From Actinomycetes bacterium (GTDB lineage: Bacteria > Actinomycetota > Acidimicrobiia > Acidimicrobiales > SZUA-35): a stretch of 7,789 nt of DNA. A model generated the notes under the pieces. It was not told the origin of the DNA. It ran no database searches and saw only the letters and a list, made by a program, of their open reading frames with translations. Position 1 is the first letter of the stretch; each line of letters opens with the position of its first letter. A program made the position numbers and the translations under genes. Shown here piece by piece: positions 1 to 5,794 of this stretch. Location of the stretch: contig JAAETV010000133.1 in NCBI GenBank assembly GCA_024227975.1, positions 1 to 7,789 on the forward strand. Reading direction: 5' to 3'.

Positions 1-660
1 CTCCACACATCCGGCGTGTACCCCATGGGTGCTCATGCTGGTGGCCTGGCGCTCACCCCGGTTGATGCCGCCCTGGCTCGGCTTGAGGGCGACATTGCCG
101 CAGTACCCGGCCGGTCGGATGATCGAGCCACCGACCTGACTTCCGATGGCGGCAGGGATCATGCGCGCCCCCACGGCGGCCGCCGAGCCCGATGATGAAC
201 CGCCGGGTGTACGGCCCGAGTCGAACGGGTTGGTGGTTGGTCCCGGTTCGGACCCACCCAGTTCCGCCGTGACGGTCTTGCCAACGATGATGGCGCCGGC
301 CCGACGGAGGGCCCACACCGCGGCGTTGTCGCGTTTGGGATAGTTGCCGGCAAGGGCGGCACAGCCCTGCTCGGTGGGCATGTCAACCGTTTCCAGCAGG
401 TCCTTGATGCCGATCGGCATGCCGTCGATGGGTGACAGGGGTGAATCCGAACGCCACCTGGCGGTGCTGGCGTCGGCCGCGGCCCGGGCGCCATCTACAT
501 TGAGTACTACCCAAGCCCGAACCACGTCATCACGGCCAGCAATGGTGTCGACGCACCGTTCCAGCAGGTCGCGTGGGGTGTCTGACCCAGTGCGGAACGC
601 GCTCGGGCGGTCATGGAAGGTGAGGGCTCGAAAGCTCTCAGGGGCATAGGAGTTCATCAT
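1..660 (-). CDS. Amidase signature family hydrolase, N-terminal 220 residues (C-terminus beyond window)
   Basis: Open from the left edge to an ATG at 660, with no stop in 220 codons. The encoded protein carries the amidase signature Ser-cisSer-Lys triad: Lys86 in GIKD (84-87), cis-Ser155 in the motif GGSSSGSAA (153-161) and the nucleophile Ser179 in GSQVGGSIIRPA (173-184). The 24-residue Ser155-Ser179 spacing matches the family, as in fatty acid amide hydrolase. Family members hydrolyse a carboxamide to acid and ammonia; the substrate cannot be read from this part. GSSSGS replaces the commoner GSSGGS, and GSQ..GSIIRP is a known variant. An alternative ATG lies one codon later (657). AAGGA a few bases upstream serves as ribosome binding site. 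No signal peptide is visible, so it is probably cytoplasmic. It is the third gene of the deacetylase operon, 78 bp after the preceding stop. Amidase families usually run 450-500 residues, so about half is missing here. Family call sure, substrate unknown. Confidence 0.92.
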   Translation of the reverse strand, partial: MMNSYAPESFRALTFHDRPSAFRTGSDTPRDLLERCVDTIAGRDDVVRAWVVLNVDGARAAADASTARWRSDSPLSPIDGMPIGIKDLLETVDMPTEQGCAALAGNYPKRDNAAVWALRRAGAIIVGKTVTAELGGSEPGPTTNPFDSGRTPGGSSSGSAAAVGARMIPAAIGSQVGGSIIRPAGYCGNVALKPSQGGINRGERQATSMSTHGVHAGCVE

Positions 661-698
661 GGGATCCTTGTTCCGCAGTCAGCATGATCTCGATACGG

Positions 699-722
699 CA
701 CCGGCCAGTTGGGGCCGGGGTG
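699..722. other. Intercistronic GC-rich stem-loop upstream of the amidase gene
   Basis: CCGGCC (701-706) and GGCCGG (713-718) form a perfect 6-bp stem around a 6-nt loop. Two outer pairs (699-700 with 721-722) can add past a 2-nt bulge. It lies in the 78-bp gap between the second deacetylase stop and the amidase start. No T-run follows on the minus strand, so a complete intrinsic terminator is unlikely. It could be an mRNA-stability or partial-attenuation hairpin, or chance in GC-rich DNA. Confidence 0.3.
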
Positions 723-738
723 ACGACGAAGGTCGATG

Positions 739-1671
739 TCAACTGAGGCTGCCTTCGTGGTCTTGCCAGATGCTCGGGGCCAACCGCAGATACTGCGACG
801 CTGGGTAGGTCGCCAGCCAGTACTCGGCGCACTCCTCGGCCGTCGGGTTCCAGATGTCGTGTTCGGCCACCGATGCGAGGAACTGCTCGAGGAGACCGAA
901 CCGGTTGCACCAGCCGACGGCGTGGGGATGTAGGACCATACTGAAGGACCGGCCCCTGGCGTACTGTGCGTCGAATTCGGCCCTCCAGTTGGTGGCGAGG
1001 GCATCCGCGTGCTCGAGCCCTGTGCCCCGACTAGGGAACATCAGGAAGAACTGATCGTCGAAGTGGTAGTAGTACGGCATCGTCAACAGCCAGCCTGGCT
1101 GCTCGGCGTCATACACCCAATAGTGGGGGATGTCGTCGCTGAGTCCGTTGCCCATATAGCGGTACCCCGCCTCGTCGAGGAGCCGGAATGTGTTGGGGCT
1201 GACGGCACCTCCGGCGAAGCGATCGCTAGGCCGGGGAAGCGAGTACCAGCCGGTCGGAGCGCGACCGATGGCGTCGGCCACGATTTCGGTGGCGAGTCCG
1301 ATCCGACGGGCCTCCTCGTCGGGGGACAGATCGGTCACGTCCTCGTGGGCGTATCCCTGGACCGCGATCTCGTGGCCCCCAGCCCCTATCTCGCCGAGCC
1401 GGCTCCCATAGGTCGACACCATCACGGCCGGTACCGCAAAGGTGGCCTTCAGACGGTTTCGGGCCAGGATGGCGAGGACACGATCGAGGCCTTCACCAAG
1501 GCCGAAGACGGCCCGATCATTGGCGACGTCGGCGGCAACCACTCCTTGGGGGCCTCGGGCGAGGCTGAGATCGACGACGACCGTCACACAGCAGCGGCCG
1601 TCGGGCCAGCGGATCTCGTCGTCGTCGATCGTGCGCTCGTCGGAGTAGGTGTAGTCCTGTTTCCACGGCAT
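739..1671 (-). CDS. Polysaccharide deacetylase-family protein with degenerate metal site (310 aa)
   Basis: NodB-fold carbohydrate-esterase-4 family member, closest in layout to the PuuE/HpPgdA-type branch. Visible landmarks are RWPDGR (21-26) then the first strand with catalytic-base position Asp34; KATFAVP (75-81); GGHEIAVQGYAHED (98-111); LLDEAGYRY (164-172); and VLHPHAVG (246-253) with motif-5 His248. Lined up with its upstream neighbour, the metal Asp of the DxD motif is Ser36 and the first metal His of HxxxH is Gln105; only His109 remains. The usual motif-3 Arg (GWRSP in typical members) is Tyr143 in GWYSLP. It is therefore either metal-independent, as reported for PuuE allantoinases, or a non-catalytic partner. 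No signal peptide is seen. The ATG at 1671 follows the upstream stop (TGAgATG), implying translational coupling; a G-rich stretch sits about 9 nt upstream. The substrate is probably a small amide or ureide rather than a polysaccharide, but that is inference. Confidence 0.88.
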   Translation of the reverse strand: MPWKQDYTYSDERTIDDDEIRWPDGRCCVTVVVDLSLARGPQGVVAADVANDRAVFGLGEGLDRVLAILARNRLKATFAVPAVMVSTYGSRLGEIGAGGHEIAVQGYAHEDVTDLSPDEEARRIGLATEIVADAIGRAPTGWYSLPRPSDRFAGGAVSPNTFRLLDEAGYRYMGNGLSDDIPHYWVYDAEQPGWLLTMPYYYHFDDQFFLMFPSRGTGLEHADALATNWRAEFDAQYARGRSFSMVLHPHAVGWCNRFGLLEQFLASVAEHDIWNPTAEECAEYWLATYPASQYLRLAPSIWQDHEGSLS

Positions 1672-1672
1672 C

Positions 1673-2566
1673 TCAGCGACCCCCGTCCAACTCGGTGATG
1701 GGATGTCGTTCGAGGCAGAGGCGAGCGACTTCCTCGCAGGTGGGGAACCACACCCCAGGCATGGTCTTCATGCGGCTGATCAGCTCATCCAGCATGGTGA
1801 TACGCAGGGCCCGCCCCGAAACGAAAGGATGGAGGCAGATGTTCAGGTAGCCACCGAGCTCGTATTGCTCCTCGAAGGCTGTCCACCACAACTCCAGTAC
1901 CCGGTTCGGGTCGGTGATGCGCTGGGCCGAGTTGTCGCTCGCTAACCAGGCGAAGCTGAAATACATGGCATCGTCGATGGCGTAGTGGAATGGCAGATTG
2001 ACCAGAGGGTGCTGCCCGTTGGGGTCATACCGGTAGTGGGGGAGGTGGTGGGCCGATCCGTGGGAGTCGTAGATGTACCCGGCCTCTAGCAGCAGTGAGT
2101 GCTCTTGACCGCTGCGGGTGCCCACCGGGCGGGTACCCACGGTGCGTTCGAGGGCTTCGGTAGAGCGGACCACATGGTCGCGCTTGAGGTCGGGTTCGTC
2201 TGGTACCTGGTGCTCCCACATATGATCAGCGATCTCGTGGCCACTGGCGTGGGCGGCCTGTAGGGCTGCCGGGAACAGCTCACAGATCCGACCAGGGGTG
2301 AAGATGGTGGCCTTGACGTCGTGGCTGTCGAACAAATCGATGAGCCGCCAGATGCCAACCCGGCCTCCGAACTCACCCTGAGCCCGCTGCATCGGCGGTT
2401 CCTCCAGGACCCGGCGCAACAACATGGTGTCGAAGTCGCAAGTGAAGTTGACGGCCATGCGGACGCCATCCGGGTAGTCGACGGTGTCGATGAACCAGTA
2501 GCGCTGGTTGGTTTGGGCCGCAGCGCGGGCCAGGTCATCTGGTTCGGCGAGATCGGTGTCGGTCAT
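1673..2566 (-). CDS. Polysaccharide deacetylase-family hydrolase with intact metal triad (297 aa)
   Basis: First gene of the leftward operon. NodB-fold features in order: YPDGVRMAVNFTCDFD (31-46) with catalytic-base Asp44 and metal Asp46; KATIFTPG (85-92); GHEIADHMWEH (109-119) giving metal ligands His115 and His119; GTRSG (149-153) with Arg151; LLLEAGYIYDSHG (158-170); and ICLHPFVSGR (243-252) with His246. The D/H/H triad predicts a metal-dependent deacetylase or cyclic-amide hydrolase. The loop between Arg151 and the AGY helix is short (14 residues from the Gly of GTR to the Gly of AGY, against 28 in the neighbour), suggesting a reshaped pocket. There is no signal peptide, which argues against an extracellular polysaccharide substrate. 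The ATG at 2566 is preceded by GGAG about 7 nt upstream and a second GGAG closer. One base separates its stop from the next gene. Same family as that gene but clearly divergent. Family call firm, substrate unknown. Confidence 0.9.
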   Translation of the reverse strand: MTDTDLAEPDDLARAAAQTNQRYWFIDTVDYPDGVRMAVNFTCDFDTMLLRRVLEEPPMQRAQGEFGGRVGIWRLIDLFDSHDVKATIFTPGRICELFPAALQAAHASGHEIADHMWEHQVPDEPDLKRDHVVRSTEALERTVGTRPVGTRSGQEHSLLLEAGYIYDSHGSAHHLPHYRYDPNGQHPLVNLPFHYAIDDAMYFSFAWLASDNSAQRITDPNRVLELWWTAFEEQYELGGYLNICLHPFVSGRALRITMLDELISRMKTMPGVWFPTCEEVARLCLERHPITELDGGR

Positions 2567-2807
2567 GGCTCCACTCCAGCCGGTCCGCAGACCTATTCGG
2601 TTCTCACAGACTAATCAATCAGCTCCGAGCCGTTCGATCTCGCAAGTCGTAGGAAGTCCAGGGTCTTGCGGGCGAGGTGATTCCGGTCCTGGGTCCACGC
2701 CGAATTGGGACGTGAAGTCGGACCAGGACTCGGCCGCCCGATTCGGGCCTGGGTCGAGTCGGGAGCGTTTCTGGCCGGCGGGTCCGACGATGTGCTGAAG
2801 TGGGGCG
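2567..2807. promoter_or_regulatory. Divergent intergenic region with repeated motifs, probable promoters for both directions
   Basis: 241 bp separate the leftward deacetylase/amidase operon from the rightward dehydrogenase, so promoters for both should lie here. An imperfect direct repeat, GATTCCGGTCCTGGGTCCA at 2679-2697 and GATTCGGGCCTGGGTCGA at 2740-2757, is 61 bp apart. Between them GGACCAGGAC (2720-2729) is a near-perfect inverted copy of GTCCTGGGTCC (2686-2696). A locally AT-richer pocket at about 2603-2623 is the likeliest place for the leftward promoter, but no convincing -35/-10 pair is visible. The repeats could be operators. Confidence 0.4.
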
Positions 2808-3641
2808 ATGGGTAGTCTCAGCAATCGAATCGCATTGGTAACGGGCGCGAGCCGGGGGATCGGGACCGCAATTGCGGAGCTGCTCGCCTCCGAGGGAGCG
2901 GCCGTTGCCGTCACGGCTCGCACCGTTGACGAGGGCGACAGCCGCTTCCAGGGATCGTTGGCAACAACGGTCGAGGCGATCCGCTCGGCTGGTGGTATCG
3001 CTCACCCGATTGCCGCTGACCTTTCGCGTCCTGGCGATCGGATCCGACTGATTGAGGAGACGGTGGCCGAGCTTGGACCGGTCGACATCCTCGTCAACAA
3101 CGGGGCCGTGACCTACTTCGATCCGGTGGATGGCTTCTCCGAGAAGAGGTGGCGGTTGATGTTCGAGGTCCAGGTCCGGGCCCCATTCGAGCTGGCCCAG
3201 ATGGTGATCCCATCCATGCGAGAGGCCGGTGGCGGTTCGATCTTGAACATCTCGTCGAAGGCCGCCATCCACCCCAATCCTGTCGCCGGCTCGGCCTCTG
3301 GCGCCGGAACCGTCTACGGCATGGTCAAGGCGGCACTGGAACGGTTCTCGACCGGGTTGGCCGCGGAGCTGGCAGCCGATGGCATCACCGTCAACGCCCT
3401 TTCCCCAACCTCGGTGGTTGCCACCCCAGGGGTCGTCCACCATGAACTGATCACCCCCGAGCGCGAGGACTGGGTAGAGGACGAATCGATGATGGCCCGC
3501 GCTGCCCTGGCCCTGGTGTCCGGTGAGCTCAATGGTCGTGTCGCCTACAGCCACCAGCTACTCGCCGAACTAGGTCTCGAGAACCCACCGGCCGATTGGC
3601 AGCTCGTCGCCGACCATCCCCGCTACCGACGCGAGAATTGA
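2808..3641 (+). CDS. Short-chain dehydrogenase/reductase, NAD(P)-dependent (277 aa)
   Basis: Classical SDR with a Rossmann fold. The nucleotide-binding motif TGASRGIG is at 12-19. Arg38 after the second strand (VTAR) favours NADP(H). ADLS (70-73) contacts the adenine. VNNGA (96-100) replaces the usual NNAG. NISS (147-150) carries the catalytic-Ser region, and YGMVK supplies Tyr170 and Lys174. The 20 residues from Ser150 to Tyr170 exceed the usual spacing of about 13, so there is an insertion rich in small residues (160-167) before the active-site Tyr. The substrate-binding C-terminal part ends in a hydrophilic tail (about 265-277). It presumably oxidises or reduces a small alcohol/carbonyl; the substrate is not identifiable. 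It diverges from the deacetylase/amidase operon and may serve the same pathway, which is inference. The ATG at 2808 is chosen because the fold begins within six residues. Upstream TGGGGCG is a poor Shine-Dalgarno and resembles the dapD start context. Confidence 0.92.
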   Translation: MGSLSNRIALVTGASRGIGTAIAELLASEGAAVAVTARTVDEGDSRFQGSLATTVEAIRSAGGIAHPIAADLSRPGDRIRLIEETVAELGPVDILVNNGAVTYFDPVDGFSEKRWRLMFEVQVRAPFELAQMVIPSMREAGGGSILNISSKAAIHPNPVAGSASGAGTVYGMVKAALERFSTGLAAELAADGITVNALSPTSVVATPGVVHHELITPEREDWVEDESMMARAALALVSGELNGRVAYSHQLLAELGLENPPADWQLVADHPRYRREN

Positions 3642-3700
3642 GCAAACGTTAGGGGGACCCCGTTCAAGCCGGTGGCGGGGCGTCGACTGCTCCGGAGCGA

Positions 3701-4861
3701 TCAGACGCAGGCGCGGACCGCCTCGTTGAGGGCAATGGTGCGGGGATCGCCAGCGATCCCGCCTCCCATCTGATTCATGAGATACCCGTAGCCGACCCCG
3801 GTCGTCGGGTCGGCATAGCCCAACGATCCGCCGGCTCCGGCATGACCGAATGCTCCCTCGTTGAGGAGGGGTACCAGGTCGCACTTCAGCATGAAGCCAG
3901 TACCGAAGCGGGTTTCGGCCACCAGGCACTTGTCTGGTCCGCTCACCTGTTCGGCCGCCATGTCGGCCATGGTTTCCGCTGATAGGAGTCGAGTGCCGTT
4001 CACGGCCGCCAGGGTGGCGGCGTAGATGGCTGAGAGTGATCGGGCGTTGGTCATCCCATTGGCCGCCGGGAGCTCAGATGCATGGGTTGCCCGTGTATTC
4101 CAGACAGGGGCGACGCCGCCGGGGTCCATCATGGCCCCGTCCAACGTCAAGGCCCGAAAGCCCATCGTGCCTGGCCCCATCACCTGCATCATCAGCGCCA
4201 TCTCCTCCTCTGTCGCTGGTGGTGGTGAATCGAGTAGGGCACTGGCGCGATACTCCTCGCTCTCCGGCAGCCCAATCCAGGCTTCGAGGCCAAGTGGGCC
4301 GGCTACCTCTTCCTGTAGGAACTGGTTGATGCGGCGACCGTCGGCTCTGGCGATCAGCTCGCCGACGAGCCAGCCATAGGTCAGGGCGTGATAGCCGTGA
4401 GCGCTCAACGGCTCCCATAGCGGAGCCTGGGCGGCCAAGGCCTCGACGATGGGGGTGACGGCCAAGACGTCGGCTCTCGAAAGCTTGGCATCGACCGCTG
4501 GGAGGCCACACTGATGGCTCATGACCTGGCGGACGGTCAAGGCTTCCTTGCCCGCCGCCCCGAACTCAGGCCAGTACTCGGCCATAGGGGTGTCGAGATC
4601 AATGACGCCTCGATCTGCGAGCATGCCGACACAGATGGCAGCGATTCCCTTCGTCGTCGAGAAGACGAGCTGGAGGGTGTCGTCGCTCCACAGTGTGCCT
4701 GACGCCTTGTCGGCCACTCCGGCCCAGATGTCGACCACCAGTTCACCGTGAACGTGGAGGGCGAAGCCAGCTCCCACTTCGCCCAACTCATCGAAGTTCG
4801 AAGCGAAGGCATCACGTACCTTCTCGAACCCCGGCTCGACCGTTCCGTGCACATCGACCAT
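3701..4861 (-). CDS. Beta-lactamase class C / EstB-type serine hydrolase (386 aa)
   Basis: Penicillin-binding-protein-fold serine hydrolase. The nucleophile motif is Ser68-Thr-Thr-Lys71 (SxxK). Tyr157 in GYHALTYGW (156-164) is the YxN-equivalent tyrosine, and GHAGAGGS (339-346) occupies the KTG/HxG position. Further family marks are LMSHQCGLP-like sequence at 113-121 and PLGLEAWIGLP in the middle. This combination is typical of EstB-like esterases and actinobacterial LipE/beta-lactamase-related proteins rather than true beta-lactamases. No signal peptide is present, so it is likely a cytoplasmic ester or amide hydrolase. The ATG at 4861 is preferred: GGAAAGG lies just upstream, and the family homology starts near residue 10. 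Extending to 5011 would add 50 proline/arginine-rich residues and overlap the phosphodiesterase gene. It lies 106 bp downstream of that gene on the same strand and may be co-transcribed. It converges on the dehydrogenase, 59 bp apart. Confidence 0.93.
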   Translation of the reverse strand: MVDVHGTVEPGFEKVRDAFASNFDELGEVGAGFALHVHGELVVDIWAGVADKASGTLWSDDTLQLVFSTTKGIAAICVGMLADRGVIDLDTPMAEYWPEFGAAGKEALTVRQVMSHQCGLPAVDAKLSRADVLAVTPIVEALAAQAPLWEPLSAHGYHALTYGWLVGELIARADGRRINQFLQEEVAGPLGLEAWIGLPESEEYRASALLDSPPPATEEEMALMMQVMGPGTMGFRALTLDGAMMDPGGVAPVWNTRATHASELPAANGMTNARSLSAIYAATLAAVNGTRLLSAETMADMAAEQVSGPDKCLVAETRFGTGFMLKCDLVPLLNEGAFGHAGAGGSLGYADPTTGVGYGYLMNQMGGGIAGDPRTIALNEAVRACV

Positions 4862-4967
4862 GTCCGTCCCTTTCCGGAGGGCTTTGTATCGAAGATTGTC
4901 CCGCCCCTGCCGCCCGACCGCCAGATGAAGTGGTCGTGTGTAGGAGTGAGGGGCCACTCTAGGAGGC

Positions 4968-5720
4968 CTACGAAACCAGCTCGCGCCGGGCGGTGGTGGC
5001 CATCGGGACATCGTCGGCCGAGATCTGATCGACGCCGAGCTCCAGCACTCGTTTCAGGTCGGCGGGGGAGTGGATGCTGTTGGCATGGACGGTCTTGCCG
5101 AGGTCATGGAGCTGGCTGGCGAGTTCGGCAGTGACGGCCTCGCAGTGCACATGGACCACCTGGCTGGCCGAGAAGCGCGCCCAACCCAAGATCATGTGCT
5201 CGAACACGGCTGCCGTCATCCATGGCTCCCGCCGAGGGGTGAACAGACCTGTCTGGGCCCCTGGTCGCTGGCGCTGCAACTCCACCAACAACGACACGTT
5301 GGCCGAGGTGAACTCCACCCGTTCGAGCGCGTCGGCCTGATCGATGACCGCAAGGACCCGATCGATGATGCCCTCGCCACAGCCCTTGAGCTCGACCTCG
5401 AAATCCAGCTGATCGATCTCCAGCACTTCCTCCAACCGAGGAATACGCTCACCCCGGAAGCTCTCGTCAAACCAGCTCCCAGCATCGAGGTCGGCCAGAT
5501 CCGACCAATCGAGGTCGAATACGGGTCCAGTGCCCGATGTGGTCTTGTCGACCAGATAGTCGTGGTGCACGACGGGCACTCCATCGCGGGATAGGTGAAC
5601 ATCCAATTCGACGGCATCGGCCCCCAGTTCGTGGGCTGCCACGAAGGCCGCCATCGTGTTCTCGGGGGCAATGGTCTGGGCACCCCGATGGCCGATAACA
5701 ACGAGATTGCTGCTGGTCAT
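4968..5720 (-). CDS. Glycerophosphodiester phosphodiesterase (GDPD family, 250 aa)
   Basis: TIM-barrel phosphodiesterase that hydrolyses glycerophosphodiesters to sn-glycerol 3-phosphate and an alcohol. Signature GHRGA (10-14) holds catalytic His11; APENT is at 18-22; AVELDVHLSRDG (36-47) holds metal ligands Glu38 and Asp40; VVHHD (50-54) holds the second catalytic His53; and FEVELKG (107-113) supplies the probable third ligand Glu110. His11-His53 spacing (42) and His11-Glu38 spacing (27) fit family enzymes. The usual WTVN near the C-terminus is replaced by VHANS, and the closing GVDgi.TD.P motif reads GVDQISADDVP. No signal peptide is visible, so a cytoplasmic phospholipid-recycling role is likely rather than the secreted GlpQ type. 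The start is uncertain: ATG at 5720 has GGGGAG directly abutting it (too close), and an in-frame TTG at 5732 would add four residues. A leaderless transcript would fit the ATG. It diverges from dapD. Confidence 0.93.
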   Translation of the reverse strand: MTSSNLVVIGHRGAQTIAPENTMAAFVAAHELGADAVELDVHLSRDGVPVVHHDYLVDKTTSGTGPVFDLDWSDLADLDAGSWFDESFRGERIPRLEEVLEIDQLDFEVELKGCGEGIIDRVLAVIDQADALERVEFTSANVSLLVELQRQRPGAQTGLFTPRREPWMTAAVFEHMILGWARFSASQVVHVHCEAVTAELASQLHDLGKTVHANSIHSPADLKRVLELGVDQISADDVPMATTARRELVS

Positions 5721-5794
5721 CTCCCCATTCAACCGCGCCCAGGGGTCGCCACGGGGTCGCCGTGTTCTTGCTCGAAGCCGGATTGAATGGGGCG
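5721..5794. promoter_or_regulatory. Divergent phosphodiesterase/dapD start region with inverted start motifs and a tandem repeat
   Basis: Only 74 bp separate the two start codons. Both genes begin in nearly the same sequence: TTGAATGGGGAGATG on the minus strand (5732-5718) and TTGAATGGGGCGATG on the plus strand (5783-5797), 14 of 15 identical and so an inverted repeat with a 50-bp centre. In each, TTGAAT ends exactly six bases before the ATG, the spacing expected if it were a -10 element of a leaderless transcript, though it lacks the A at the second position. GGGGTCGCC occurs twice at an 11-bp period (5742-5750, 5753-5761), about one helical turn. No -35 consensus is evident. Confidence 0.4.

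Noticed and set aside
1009..1698. 229-residue plus-strand open frame
   Set aside because: Lies antisense to the conserved second deacetylase gene; sequence is low-complexity and shows no family motif.
739..2566. Annotating either deacetylase as PuuE allantoinase
   Set aside because: The fold matches, but the characteristic N-terminal allantoinase motifs are not visible, so only the family is supported.
2619..3554. 311-residue minus-strand open frame across the SDR
   Set aside because: Antisense to a gene with complete SDR motifs; Arg/Asp/Gly-rich composition typical of a shadow frame in high-GC DNA.
3653..3698. Palindromes GGGGACCCC and GCTCCGGAGC between the convergent SDR and serine hydrolase genes as a bidirectional terminator
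   Set aside because: Stems are short and no T-run follows on either strand.
4862..5011. 50-residue N-terminal extension of the serine hydrolase
   Set aside because: Would overlap the phosphodiesterase gene, is Pro/Arg-rich, and a ribosome-binding sequence sits directly before the internal ATG at 4861.
5762..5794. GTG start 33 bases upstream for dapD
   Set aside because: The added 11 residues overlap the tandem repeat and start motif and do not resemble DapD N-termini.
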